From the NCBI GenBank assembly GCA_027078545.1, contig JALWXN010000004.1:737100-801099 (forward strand): 64,000 nucleotides of DNA, in the 5' to 3' direction. A program made the position numbers and the translations under genes. Of the stretch, positions 27,647-37,326 are shown piece after piece; position 1 is the stretch's first letter, and each line of letters opens with the position of its first letter. The DNA is from Nitrososphaeria archaeon (GTDB lineage: Archaea; Thermoproteota; Nitrososphaeria; Geothermarchaeales; JDFR-13). The notes beneath the pieces were generated by a model that did no database searches, was not told the DNA's origin, and was given only the letters and a program-made list of their open reading frames with translations.

Positions 27647-28789
27647 CTATATCTTGGAGAGCGCCCTATCAAGCTCGGCTATAAGGTCATCCACATCCTC
27701 TATACCCACTGAGAACCTTATGAGGCCCCGTGTAATCCCGATCCTCCTCTTCTCCTCATCCGACAGCGCCGCATGGGTCATGGTGTAGGGCTGCTGTATC
27801 AATGACTCAACCCCGCCAAGGCTCACCGCCTTAGTGATTATCTCGAAGCTGTCTAGGAACCTGTCGATCCTATCCTGGTCCTCCGTGGCTAGGCGGAAGC
27901 TTATCATCCCACCACCCATACTCATCTGCCTCTTAGCCAGGCTGTGCTGTGGGAAGCTCTCGAGGAATGGGTATAGTACCTCCTCCACCTTTGGGTGCTG
28001 CTCGAGCCACCTCGCTATCTCATAGGCATTCCTCGAGTGCCTCTCAACCCTTAGGCCCAGGGTCTTGATGCTCCTTATGAGTAGGTAGGAGTCGAAGGGG
28101 TCTAGTGAGCCTCCAAGCCTACTCCTAACCATCTTGGCCTCCCTGTAGTGCTCCTCCTCCCTGAAAACCGCTACGCCCGCTATGATGTCGCTGTGGCCTG
28201 AGAGGTATTTAGTCGCGCTGTGGATACTTATGTCTGCACCCAGCTCCAGAGGCCTCTGTAGATATGGGGAGGCGAAGGTGTTGTCAACCACTAGGATAGC
28301 CCCGTTCTCATGGGCTATACGCCCCATCTCCCTGATATCCGTTATCCACATCAGGGGATTGGTGGGTGTCTCGATATATAGGAGCCTAGCCCCATCCATC
28401 GCCTCCTCCACTTTGGAGGGGTCACGGGTATCCACATATACAGCCTCTATACCGAGGCGGGGCAGTATGTTGTTGAGGAGCTGCTTAGTCCCACCGTATA
28501 GATCCTCCGTGAAGACTGCCTTGTCACCCTTGGATAGGAATGTTAGGAGCACAGTCGATATCGCTGCCATACCACTGGAGAAGGCTAGTCCATACCTCCC
28601 ACCTTCGAGCTCGGCAACCTTATATTCAAGTATCCTCCTCGTAGGGTTGTCCGTCCTTGTGTAGATATACTCCTGGTCCTCCGACTCTATCCTGAATGTG
28701 CTTGACAGGTGTATAGGCGGGACGACGTCGATACCTATGTCCTCCTCACCAGCATGTATAGCACGTGTGTTGAAGCCCTTAGTAGCCAT
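27647..28789 (-). CDS. Cys/Met-metabolism PLP enzyme (cystathionine gamma-synthase / gamma-lyase type)
   Basis: 380 residues of fold-type I. YTRTDNPTRRILE near residue 45 and GLAFSSGMAAIS form the cofactor-phosphate region. VDNTFASPYLQRPLELGADISIHS leads to the PLP lysine in SATKYLSGHSD, and the C-terminus has SLGGVESLIQQP, the family substrate loop. It could make or break cystathionine, or act as a methionine gamma-lyase. It is divergent from the saccharopine-dehydrogenase-like gene, with 68 nt between the starts. Confidence 0.92.
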   Translation of the reverse strand: MATKGFNTRAIHAGEEDIGIDVVPPIHLSSTFRIESEDQEYIYTRTDNPTRRILEYKVAELEGGRYGLAFSSGMAAISTVLLTFLSKGDKAVFTEDLYGGTKQLLNNILPRLGIEAVYVDTRDPSKVEEAMDGARLLYIETPTNPLMWITDIREMGRIAHENGAILVVDNTFASPYLQRPLELGADISIHSATKYLSGHSDIIAGVAVFREEEHYREAKMVRSRLGGSLDPFDSYLLIRSIKTLGLRVERHSRNAYEIARWLEQHPKVEEVLYPFLESFPQHSLAKRQMSMGGGMISFRLATEDQDRIDRFLDSFEIITKAVSLGGVESLIQQPYTMTHAALSDEEKRRIGITRGLIRFSVGIEDVDDLIAELDRALSKI

Positions 28790-28857
28790 ACATCAGTATT
28801 AACCCATCTATCCATGATAAACCCGTTTTAATTCACTCTACATGGCAAGATAGTTGT

Positions 28858-29979
28858 ATGAGGGTCGACGTAGCAATACTGGGTGCCGGTAGGGTTGGAC
28901 AGGCAGCTGCCTACGACTTTCTAAGGATGGGCTACCGAGTAGCACTCCTAGACATCTCCAAGGAGAGCCTGGATAAGGCGTCGGAACGGCTTGGAGATGT
29001 ATATACCTATATGATACCCCCAGACACTGGCTGGATATCCAGCCCACCTATCGAGGCCGGGCTCTACGCCATGGCCCTACCCCTGAAATACACCCTAAGA
29101 TACATGGAGCCACTACTGAAGAATGGATATAGCGTGGTCGACGCCACATCAGTCCCGTCTGAGGAGCTTGGCAGGGTAGAGGGATGGGCAAAAGAAGGGG
29201 GTGGGAAGGCATTCCTATACGCTGGGCTAGCCCCCGGCATGGCCCAGACACTCGCCGGTGCGTTAGAGAGGGAGCTGGGCGGGGCTGAGAAGATAGATAT
29301 CTATGTAGGCGGTGTCCCGGAGAAGCCGGAGGGCCTCCCACTACTAAGCGGGATAACCTTTGAGGCTACCGCATTCCTTAGACAGTATAATAGGCCGACA
29401 CGTAAAAGAGTGGGTGGAGAGGTCGTCACTACCGACCCCTTCGACGATATCGGGAGGATAACCCTACCCAATGGGGAGGAGTATGAATACTTCCTAACCG
29501 ACGGACTCAAGAGCCTCCTACATACCCTTGAGACACCAAACCTGGCCGAATACACCCTGAGGATACCTGGGCATATAGAGAAGATGAGGCTGCTTAGGAG
29601 CATAGGCCTCCTAGACTGGGAGCCGATAGAGGTGGAGGGGTGCAGCATAGTCCCGATAGAATTTACCGCCAAGATCCTGGAGAGGAGTGTCGGCCAGGGA
29701 GGTAGGGATAGGGTGGTACTGGCTGTCTATGGATATAGGGGGGATCGTGTAACCATCCTGTACAGCATAATTGAGTACTCGGAGGAGGGATTCACCGCTA
29801 TGCAGAGGGCCACCGGCTATAACCTTGCTAGATACGCCTCCATGGTGCTTGACGGCCTCGTTGAGTGGAGGGTAGGGCTCCCAGAATACGTTGGGCTAGA
29901 TGGAGATCTATTCAACAAGTATTTGAAGAGAATTGGGGAGGCGGGTATAGAGGTTAGGAGGGTTGTCACTACTCCCTAG
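28858..29979 (+). CDS. Saccharopine dehydrogenase-like NAD(P)-binding protein
   Basis: 373 residues. The Rossmann motif VAILGAGRVGQAAAYDF opens the protein, and strand 2 ends with an acidic ALLDIS. The catalytic-type domain shows DATSVPSEEL, FLYAGLAPGMAQTLAG, then the C-terminal domain typical of saccharopine or lysine-6-dehydrogenases. It probably acts on an amino acid in lysine metabolism; the exact reaction is unknown. It overlaps the convergent livM by 11 nt. Confidence 0.85.
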   Translation: MRVDVAILGAGRVGQAAAYDFLRMGYRVALLDISKESLDKASERLGDVYTYMIPPDTGWISSPPIEAGLYAMALPLKYTLRYMEPLLKNGYSVVDATSVPSEELGRVEGWAKEGGGKAFLYAGLAPGMAQTLAGALERELGGAEKIDIYVGGVPEKPEGLPLLSGITFEATAFLRQYNRPTRKRVGGEVVTTDPFDDIGRITLPNGEEYEYFLTDGLKSLLHTLETPNLAEYTLRIPGHIEKMRLLRSIGLLDWEPIEVEGCSIVPIEFTAKILERSVGQGGRDRVVLAVYGYRGDRVTILYSIIEYSEEGFTAMQRATGYNLARYASMVLDGLVEWRVGLPEYVGLDGDLFNKYLKRIGEAGIEVRRVVTTP

Positions 29980-31084
29980 GCAGCTCATGCACCCCCTTCA
30001 GTCTAAATGGCTTCTCCGGGAATAGGCCGTACGGCTTGAAGATCATGATCACCAGGAATGCCACACCCAACGCTATCCTCTCCAGCCATATAACATCGAA
30101 GGGCAGTAGGCCGGAGAATGAGTGTTTATACACCGATATGACCCTCCTGAGACTCATTATCCCGGCAGCCCCGACCACAGCACCTATCTCGCTACCCCTA
30201 CCGCCGAGGAGTAGCATGAGCCATGGCCAGAAGGTCCAGTCATACCTCGTGTAGCTAGTCGGTACGACGTTGCCGAGATAGAAGCTGTATATCGCCCCAG
30301 CCAGAGCCGCTACAGCCGTACCTATAATCATCGCCTCGATCTTGATCCTATTCACGTCTATACCCACTGCCAGTGCGGCGTCCTCACTCTCCCTCACAGC
30401 CTTCAACAGCCTTCCATAGGGGCTCCTAAGCATGAGGTATATCAGAGCCATAGTCACCACTGTTGCAGACATCACTAGGATAAAGCTCTGGACAGTCCTG
30501 GGGAGACCTAGCATAGGCTCCATCCAACCTAGCAGCGCAGGGACGGTGACGCCAAGCGTCCCACCGGCTAGTGGCTCATAGTTCTCACCAACTATCCTGA
30601 CGCCCTCAGCAATGGCTATCAGGCTCATCATTAGGAAGTCTACCCTAAGCCTGATGGCTGGGACAGATGCTAGGAGGCCCATGAGGGCTCCTGCACCGAT
30701 AGCTATTACGAGGGTGAGTAGTAGGAGGGCAGTGCTTAGACCTGGCTCGGCCTTGATTATCTCGTTGAGGGCGTTCCTCACGAATATGTTACACCTTATG
30801 TAGGCCTGGTCAGGATTCTCGAGGATCGCTGGGCACATCGTCTGTATCTTAGCCTTCACCTCCTCGAAGTACATGGAGTATAGTAGCCTCCCCGGTACAT
30901 ACCCAGTTACATAGGCTCCTACAGCCACCCCGAAGGCCAGTCCGAAGTTCGGTATACCTGTATATCCATACTGGATGTTCAGCGCCGTAGCTACAAGTAT
31001 GTACACCGCCACGAAAAAGACCAGGTTTACTATGAAGTTTATGACTCCCTCGAGTGGGAGTTGGAGAACAAGGTCCTGGATCAT
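29969..31084 (-). CDS. livM: Branched-chain amino-acid ABC transporter permease LivM
   Basis: 371 residues with about ten hydrophobic segments. ALNIQYGYTGIPNFGLAFGVAVGAY is the LivM hallmark, the EAA-like loop is GVDVNRIKIEAMIIGTAVAALAGA (SEDAALAVGID before it), and the C-terminus continues LLGGRGSEIGAVVGA. It pairs with LivH to form the membrane pore. Its ATG overlaps the livH stop by 1 nt. Confidence 0.93.
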   Translation of the reverse strand: MIQDLVLQLPLEGVINFIVNLVFFVAVYILVATALNIQYGYTGIPNFGLAFGVAVGAYVTGYVPGRLLYSMYFEEVKAKIQTMCPAILENPDQAYIRCNIFVRNALNEIIKAEPGLSTALLLLTLVIAIGAGALMGLLASVPAIRLRVDFLMMSLIAIAEGVRIVGENYEPLAGGTLGVTVPALLGWMEPMLGLPRTVQSFILVMSATVVTMALIYLMLRSPYGRLLKAVRESEDAALAVGIDVNRIKIEAMIIGTAVAALAGAIYSFYLGNVVPTSYTRYDWTFWPWLMLLLGGRGSEIGAVVGAAGIMSLRRVISVYKHSFSGLLPFDVIWLERIALGVAFLVIMIFKPYGLFPEKPFRLKGVHELPRE

Positions 31085-32115
31085 CAGACTATCCCCTCCG
31101 TACGGGCCTTAATCTTCCTCTCCCTATACTTCTCGAGGAGGCCATAGATACCCTCAGGGATGAACATGAGGGCGAATATTAGGAGTAGTAGGGGGATTAG
31201 GGGCCTATAGGAGGCTGTAGAGACACCACCTATCTCGGGGATGATCGTTGATATCCACGCGGTACCCATGATCTCGACATATCCAATAATATATGTGGCG
31301 ATGATGGCCATTGATAGGCTCCTGACCCCTCCTAGTATAGAGGCGGCGAAGACGTTGATGATGATTAGTGAGCCTATGGCCGGGTAGCTCCTGAACCATA
31401 GTGGTAGGAGTGCACCCGCCACACCGGCCATGCCGCCTGTTAGGAACCATGAGACTAGGTTGACCATATCTACGTTTACACCGACCACCTCGGCCAGGTC
31501 AGGATTTTCAACCGTCGCCCTCATAGCCATGCCGAACTTAGTCTTGTATAGCAGGAAGAGGAAGAAGAGGGTGAAGCCTAGGAGGAGGATAGGCGCCACG
31601 ATTAACACACCGGGTGCGGTGCTGGGCGGGATCAGGGGGATGTTCAGCAGAATATCTACGCCCTCCTCGAGGGCGATCTCCTGGTCAAGGTTGAACCCGA
31701 TAACTATATCCTCCTCCCTGAGTAGGAACCCCCTACTGTTGAGCTTATGGACATTCTGTATATAGTCAGCCTGGATGTTGAGGACGGCTATCAATATGAT
31801 GTCCACTGCTATAGTCGAGATGAGGAGTAGGATCTCAGGCGCACCGGCCCTCTTCAAAGTATAGATGACCCCCAGGTATACGGCGACCCCTATAAGTGCA
31901 ACCACTATGAAAGAGAAGATAACTGAGTAGTAAGTGGGCATCTCCCATACACGAGTCACCCATAAAGTCATGAATACACCCACAGCTGCGAATGTCCCAT
32001 GTGCCCAGTTAGGTATCCTAGCAGTTTGATAGGTAAGGTTGAAACCCATCGTCAAGAACGCTATTAGGGTCGAGTAGATGAAGGCCTGTACAGCTACCGC
32101 TCCCCATGCAACCAT
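31084..32115 (-). CDS. livH: Branched-chain amino-acid ABC transporter permease LivH
   Basis: 343 residues with eight or more hydrophobic segments. GFNLTYQTARIPNWAHGTFAAVGVF near the start, MAMRATVENPDLAEVVGVNVDMV in the coupling loop and NVFAASILGGVRSLSMAIIATYIIGYVE later are typical of LivH. It is the first gene of livHM, divergent from the livJ gene across 186 nt that contain a candidate operator. Confidence 0.93.
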   Translation of the reverse strand: MVAWGAVAVQAFIYSTLIAFLTMGFNLTYQTARIPNWAHGTFAAVGVFMTLWVTRVWEMPTYYSVIFSFIVVALIGVAVYLGVIYTLKRAGAPEILLLISTIAVDIILIAVLNIQADYIQNVHKLNSRGFLLREEDIVIGFNLDQEIALEEGVDILLNIPLIPPSTAPGVLIVAPILLLGFTLFFLFLLYKTKFGMAMRATVENPDLAEVVGVNVDMVNLVSWFLTGGMAGVAGALLPLWFRSYPAIGSLIIINVFAASILGGVRSLSMAIIATYIIGYVEIMGTAWISTIIPEIGGVSTASYRPLIPLLLLIFALMFIPEGIYGLLEKYRERKIKARTEGIV

Positions 32116-32189
32116 ATTCTACTGCCCTCCACTCAAGGGGGAATTATAATTATTTCTCTCACACCGCATCGCTATTAAATCCATCCCTT

Positions 32190-32222
32190 CTATGTAGGGG
32201 ATCTATCCCTACTATGTGGGGG
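32190..32222. promoter_or_regulatory. Inverted and direct repeats in the livH/livJ divergent promoter region
   Basis: GTAGGG (32194-32199) and CCCTAC (32207-32212) form an inverted repeat with a 7-nt centre. CTATGTAGGGG (32190-32200) is repeated directly as CTATGTGGGGG (32212-32222). The site is about 75 nt from the livH start and 80 nt from the livJ start, so one regulator could control both directions. Confidence 0.4.
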
Positions 32223-32301
32223 AAATCTCCAAAATCTCGGGAACTATTTTTAATCTCTACACGGGTTATAGATTATCTTATAACATACTCGGGGTGGTTC
32301 A

Positions 32302-33615
32302 ATGGACAACAAGTCACTCCTGATAGCGGTAGCAATACTGATGCTACTCATCGGATTCTCTGCGGGGTACTTCTTCGGAATGTCCAGCGTAGCCCCAGCT
32401 GAGGAGGCCATGGAGCCAGGGGCTGGTGAGGAACAGCCAACAGCCCCTACAGAAGAACCCACAGGTTTGACCGGCACAATCAAGATCGGAGTAGTAATGA
32501 TTGGTAGCATCGCCCCTAGGGAGCTGCCACCACTTGAGGAGTGGGTGGAGGAGGAGGTCAACGACTTCCTCAAGGAGATTGGCTACGACTTCGAGATAGA
32601 CCTGCTATACGAGAATGCTGAGAGGAGCTCTGACCTAGCTGTAGAGAAGGTGCAGACCCTACACGCACAGGGTGTCCAGGTAATCCTCGGTATGAGGTGG
32701 AGCAGCTCTATACAGAAGTCCTATGACTATGTCGTTGAGAACAACATCGTAGTCATAAGCGAGGGTTCCACTAGTCCACTCCTCGCTATACCTGGCGACA
32801 CCGTATTCAGACTGCCACCTAACGATCTCCTACAGAGCAGGGCGCTTATCCAGCTCCACAAGGATCTAGGTACTGAGGCGGTAGTCCTCCTCTACAGGGG
32901 CGATGCCTGGGGTGATGGACTTAGGAACGAGTTTAGGAGGTTGGCTCAGCAGGAGGGCATAGTTGTATTTGACGAGATTAGGTATAGTCCAGAGGCCACA
33001 GAGTTTAGCGGTGAGGTGGCTAGCCTAGCCGACAAGGTCAGCCAGGCACTCCAGCAGTACGACAAGGTAGCTATACAGACTTTCGTCTTCGACGAGCTGG
33101 CAAATATCCTACAGCAGGCACAGGACTACGACGTACTCTTCCAGGTTCCATGGATCGGTAGCGATGGCACATCTGGAGTAGACATTATCATTGAGGACGC
33201 AGGAGAACTAGCTGCCCAGACGATACAGCTCAGCACGATATTCGCACCAACTGAGAGCCTTAAGCACCAGCAGTTCGTGGAGAAGTACGTCGAGCTAACC
33301 GGCTTCGAGCCCGGCGTGTATACAAAGTGTTTCTACGACTCTGTATGGCTGGCAGTCCTATCTATAGCGGCCGCCGGCGAGTATGACGGCGCCAAGATAG
33401 CCGAGAAGGTACCGCTAATAGCTGAGAAGCTCTTCGGCGTCACCGGCTGGCTACTCCTAGATGAGGCTGGTGACAGGGCAGCTGCATCCTACACCGTCCA
33501 GATGGTTGTTGAGATCGACGGCGGCTACGAGTGGGTGAGGGTTGCCTCCATAGACGCATTGACTGGCGCCGTCTCCTGGGTTCAGAAGCCTGACTTCAGC
33601 CAGTTCGGCTGGTGA
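32302..33615 (+). CDS. livJ: Branched-chain amino-acid type ABC substrate-binding protein
   Basis: 437 residues. An N-terminal membrane anchor (residues 5-26, LLIAVAILMLLIGFSAGYFF) is followed by a Pro/Glu/Thr-rich linker, then the Peripla_BP_6 fold beginning IKIGVVMIGSIAP. Recognisable parts are VILGMRWSSSIQKSYDYV, VVISEGSTSPLLAI and VVLLYRGDAWGDGLRNEF. It catches the ligand outside the cell and feeds LivHMGF. The start has a GGGGTGG ribosome site 5 nt away. The ligand may be an amino acid or another small organic solute. Confidence 0.92.
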   Translation: MDNKSLLIAVAILMLLIGFSAGYFFGMSSVAPAEEAMEPGAGEEQPTAPTEEPTGLTGTIKIGVVMIGSIAPRELPPLEEWVEEEVNDFLKEIGYDFEIDLLYENAERSSDLAVEKVQTLHAQGVQVILGMRWSSSIQKSYDYVVENNIVVISEGSTSPLLAIPGDTVFRLPPNDLLQSRALIQLHKDLGTEAVVLLYRGDAWGDGLRNEFRRLAQQEGIVVFDEIRYSPEATEFSGEVASLADKVSQALQQYDKVAIQTFVFDELANILQQAQDYDVLFQVPWIGSDGTSGVDIIIEDAGELAAQTIQLSTIFAPTESLKHQQFVEKYVELTGFEPGVYTKCFYDSVWLAVLSIAAAGEYDGAKIAEKVPLIAEKLFGVTGWLLLDEAGDRAAASYTVQMVVEIDGGYEWVRVASIDALTGAVSWVQKPDFSQFGW

Positions 33616-33666
33616 TAACCCTATCCACACCCCCCAACTTTTTATTGATACTCTGGGTGTAGGGGG

Positions 33667-34437
33667 ATGGCGGCGATACTAAGCACTAAGGGGGTTACCA
33701 AGAGGTTTGGAAACCTCGTGGCTGTGGACAATGTATCGATAGATGTGGAGGAGAGGAAGCTCTCAATGATCATAGGCCCCAACGGGAGTGGTAAGACCAC
33801 CCTGATAAACTGTATAACCGGCTACCTCAAGCCTGACGGTGGACGCGTCATATACAAGGGAAGGGATATCACTAGGATCCCGCCCCACAAGAGGGTGGAG
33901 CTAGGCCTAACAAGGACATTCCAGATACCTAGCCCCTTCCGCAAACTACCGGTTCTCGACAACCTACTGATCTCATATAGCAGGTTCAACCCTGGTGCAA
34001 AGGTCTACAACAGTATCTTTAGACCCCGCTGGCTAAGGAAGGAGAAGGAGGCCGTCAAGAAGGCCTACGAGGTCTTGAAGCTCCTGAACCTCCTACACGT
34101 GGCTGAGCAGCCGGCTGAGAACCTTAGCGGTGGACAGCTGAAGCTACTGGAGATAGGGAGGACTTTGATGACCAATGCGGAGACCATAGTCATGGACGAG
34201 CCGGTGGGCGGTGTAAACCCAACCCTTGCACACCAGATCTTCAGGCATATTAGGGACTTGATCGAGAATCATGGTAAGACCTTCCTGATAATTGAGCACC
34301 GCCTAGAGGTGGCTAAGCAGTATGTCGACCATGTATATGCCATGGCCTATGGCAAGCTGATAGCGGAGGGGAGGCCAGAGGAGGTCCTCACCAACGAGAG
34401 GGTCGTGGAGAGCTATCTAGGGACTACCGAGATCTAG
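33667..34437 (+). CDS. livG: Branched-chain amino-acid ABC transporter ATP-binding protein LivG
   Basis: 256 residues. Walker A is GPNGSGKTT, the Q-loop region TRTFQIPSPFRKLPVLDNLL is typical of LivG, the signature is LSGGQLKLLEIGRTLM, Walker B is IVMDEPVGGVNP and the switch His is LIIEHRLEV. It lies 51 nt after livJ. The gap contains a short T-run (33639-33643) that could be a partial terminator or a TATA box for livG. It overlaps the convergent membrane-protein gene by 14 nt. Confidence 0.93.
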   Translation: MAAILSTKGVTKRFGNLVAVDNVSIDVEERKLSMIIGPNGSGKTTLINCITGYLKPDGGRVIYKGRDITRIPPHKRVELGLTRTFQIPSPFRKLPVLDNLLISYSRFNPGAKVYNSIFRPRWLRKEKEAVKKAYEVLKLLNLLHVAEQPAENLSGGQLKLLEIGRTLMTNAETIVMDEPVGGVNPTLAHQIFRHIRDLIENHGKTFLIIEHRLEVAKQYVDHVYAMAYGKLIAEGRPEEVLTNERVVESYLGTTEI

Positions 34438-36553
34438 CCCTATATATCACTACACCACCGTTGAAGTAGACCGGCTCATAGAGGTTCCTGAGGAAATAGT
34501 TCCTAGCGCCTGGGTCTCCATAGCTACTCCCCGGGGCCACTATATAGTCAACCCCATAGAGCTCTATCAGGCTATCAACGCCGAGTATCGTTATACCCTC
34601 CTCACCCGAGTCCTCACCCACGATCTCGAACCCTATCGAGAGCCCTCCCTCCGAGAGGAATAGCAGCTTATCCCTCTCCCATGGAACCTCATAGACGTCT
34701 ATGACTCCTTCGGAGGAGGCTACCACGTAGGATCCCCTAGCCATTATCATGGCGTCACCCTCCACAAGCCTGAAGCCCCGGTACTCACTACTCATCTTGA
34801 GGGGTATACCATACACTGAAGTGTTGATATCGAGCTCTGGATCGACCCATATCTTGAAGCCTGTCTCCGTGAAGCCGTAGATATATAGGTCTACATAGCC
34901 CTCCTCAAAGTAGAACCTATAGCCCAGCTCGCCAAGCCTCTCAGTGGAGAGGACAGGTGATAGTGGGAGGTGCCCACCAGTCCCCGGCTCGACACCAACG
35001 ATATCGGGTATTGGGAGGCTGAAGACCTCTCTATAGGCACCATATCCATAGGCCTCGAGTATCAGGCTGTGCCTAGGCCCTAGGTCACCCTGTATCAGTA
35101 GCCGGTAGTATGGGGTCGTAACGGCTAGATATGCATTCAGTATTGCGCTGGCTACGTAGTACTCCTCCACCTGGCCCTCCCTGAAGAGCCACCTGGGATG
35201 GATACTGATCAGTGTATCCCTCAGTGTATAGCCCTCTATCCACCTCCCCATTACCTCGTCAGCGACAAAAACGCTCCCTATATCCGTATAACTATCTATC
35301 CATTCGAGGGCATCTAGTCTGCTCCACGGGTCGTAGGGATCTATGACCTGGTACCAGGCATCGATGCTTGGAACTGTTGATACACCAGCCTCCACCGTGG
35401 CTGCTAGGGAGGCGGCTAGGAGTATTATCAATGTGATCGAGACCAGCTTCCTTCTCCAGTGTGCTACGATCTCAAGCCAGTGCCTAATATCTATCATCGA
35501 GACTCCCACGCCCAGCGCGAGTGTCACGGGCTGGGCCAGGAAGAATATGAACCTGGCGAAGTCTATGGAGACTCCTATGAGGTATGCCTGGCTAAGTATT
35601 AATGGGGTCGCTATCCATGAGAATAGTAGTGGAAAGAGCTTGGCATCGTCTAGCGAGAGGTATAGTATGTAGAGTACAGTGGCTGTAACCAGGAGGGCCA
35701 GGATATTCGTCTTATAGGCGTAGAGGAAGGTCTCGACTATATCGACCCGTAGGTCGTAGTAGGCCGCCTCGTTGAACCATACATAGTCCGAGAGGTATGA
35801 GAGGCCATATCTATAGAGCATGAAGGCTCCGAGTACGGATAGGCCTACCGCCCCAGAACCTATTGCGGCCCTCTCCTCACCTATCAGTAGGTAGATGACG
35901 GCCATGCCGATGAGCATCGTGATTAGGATGGCTGTTGAGAGGTGGTGAGTCATAACGACAAGGATGCCTAGCAAAACGGATCTGTAGATCCCCTCCCCAC
36001 CCCTGATCCATCTATAGAGGTGTTTAACGGCGAGGGGTATGATAAGCAGGGCCGTCAGGTTTGGGTAGCCCCCCCAGGAGAACATCTCCATATAGATCGG
36101 GGCGAAGGATGTGACTATCCCCGAATAGATAGAGGCCTTCCATGACCCGGTGACCTCATAGACCAGGCTATACATCGGGATGGGTAGGAGGATGTATACG
36201 AGGATCCCATATAGATGGACACCCATTACATCTCCAAAGACATGTCTAAAGACGGCTATGCCTAGGAGGGAGAGGGGTGGGTATCCGAATACACTCTGAC
36301 CACCCATAACCCGCTCAACAGCCTCCACAAACTCGTTGTTGACCCCTAACATCCTTAGGAACAGCGCTTCATAGGCCTTTGAGTATTTCAGCCACTCGCC
36401 AGGGTCGGACCATAGGGGCATAGGCTTCATGATGGATAGTGGGTAGATGAGGGCTAGGGATATGAGTGGCAGGACTAGGTATGGCCTCACCCTTAGGAGG
36501 CCTATGAGGGTCTCGGCCACACTATCAACTATCTGCCTAGGTCTCAACGCCAT
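34424..36553 (-). CDS. Large polytopic membrane protein, GT-C / PTPS-related type
   Basis: 709 residues. The first 410 or so contain about ten to twelve hydrophobic helices, with a loop after the first holding SDPGEWLKYSKAYEALF. The last 300 residues form a soluble extracytoplasmic domain. This layout matches the archaeal PTPS_related/GT-C-like membrane proteins, which are thought to transfer lipid-linked sugars. The acidic pair expected in the first outer loop could be Asp-Pro-Gly-Glu, which I cannot confirm. The gene runs divergently from the metallo-beta-lactamase gene. Confidence 0.75.
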   Translation of the reverse strand: MALRPRQIVDSVAETLIGLLRVRPYLVLPLISLALIYPLSIMKPMPLWSDPGEWLKYSKAYEALFLRMLGVNNEFVEAVERVMGGQSVFGYPPLSLLGIAVFRHVFGDVMGVHLYGILVYILLPIPMYSLVYEVTGSWKASIYSGIVTSFAPIYMEMFSWGGYPNLTALLIIPLAVKHLYRWIRGGEGIYRSVLLGILVVMTHHLSTAILITMLIGMAVIYLLIGEERAAIGSGAVGLSVLGAFMLYRYGLSYLSDYVWFNEAAYYDLRVDIVETFLYAYKTNILALLVTATVLYILYLSLDDAKLFPLLFSWIATPLILSQAYLIGVSIDFARFIFFLAQPVTLALGVGVSMIDIRHWLEIVAHWRRKLVSITLIILLAASLAATVEAGVSTVPSIDAWYQVIDPYDPWSRLDALEWIDSYTDIGSVFVADEVMGRWIEGYTLRDTLISIHPRWLFREGQVEEYYVASAILNAYLAVTTPYYRLLIQGDLGPRHSLILEAYGYGAYREVFSLPIPDIVGVEPGTGGHLPLSPVLSTERLGELGYRFYFEEGYVDLYIYGFTETGFKIWVDPELDINTSVYGIPLKMSSEYRGFRLVEGDAMIMARGSYVVASSEGVIDVYEVPWERDKLLFLSEGGLSIGFEIVGEDSGEEGITILGVDSLIELYGVDYIVAPGSSYGDPGARNYFLRNLYEPVYFNGGVVIYRARSR

Positions 36554-36620
36554 ACACCTAGTATTTACACCCCCTTGTTTAATACTCGGTGTATCCCATG
36601 CTTCTAGGAGGCATATGGCT

Positions 36621-37277
36621 ATGAGGAGCGTGGAGATCGCCAGATGGGTAATGGGGCCTCTGAAGACGAACTGCTACATGCTCAGGAGTGGCGAGGAGGT
36701 CATCCTCATAGATGTAGGATTCCCACGAGAAGCCCTGGAACTAGCTGAGTTCCTCCTTGAGAGGGGGTGGATACCGAGGTATATAGTCGCCACCCATGGC
36801 CACTTCGACCACGTAATGGGTGTCGACGCACTCCGTAGACGAATTAAGCGTGAGATCCCCCTATACATACATATAGCCGACGTAGAGCTCCTCGCAAGGG
36901 CTGGGGAGGCCCTAAACAAGTATTTCGGGATCGAGATGGAGCCGCCCAGGCCCAACCACCTACTAGAGGATGGTGAGATCCTAAGGGTTGGGGAGCTGGA
37001 GATCCAGGTCATACACCTCCCGGGCCATACGCCAGGAAGCATAGCCCTATACCTCCCCAGCGAGGACATCGTCTTCACCGGGGACACACTGTTCCGGAGA
37101 TATGTGGGGAGGTGCGACTTCCCGGAGAGCAGCTGTAGAGACCTGGCCAACAGCCTCAGACGCCTCTTCCAACTCCCACCCCAGACAAGGGTTTATCCAG
37201 GCCACATGGAGGAGACGATCCTTGGTGAGGAGATGCATATAAACCCATTCGTAAAGGAGCTTCTGGAGCGGTACTAG
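36621..37277 (+). CDS. Metallo-beta-lactamase fold hydrolase (glyoxalase II-like)
   Basis: 218 residues. I chose the ATG at 36621, which lies 9 nt after a full AGGAGG ribosome site at 36606-36611 (the ATG at 36615 is an alternative). The zinc motif THGHFDH sits near residues 64-70, followed by HLPGHTPGS, FTGDTLF and the terminal PGHME histidine, as in YcbL/glyoxalase II-type enzymes. It should hydrolyse a thioester or related bond. A tttaatac box upstream may be its promoter. Confidence 0.92.
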   Translation: MRSVEIARWVMGPLKTNCYMLRSGEEVILIDVGFPREALELAEFLLERGWIPRYIVATHGHFDHVMGVDALRRRIKREIPLYIHIADVELLARAGEALNKYFGIEMEPPRPNHLLEDGEILRVGELEIQVIHLPGHTPGSIALYLPSEDIVFTGDTLFRRYVGRCDFPESSCRDLANSLRRLFQLPPQTRVYPGHMEETILGEEMHINPFVKELLERY

Positions 37278-37326
37278 ACGTTCCAAACGATTGACTTATT
37301 ATATACTCCCCCATGAAATAAGGTGT

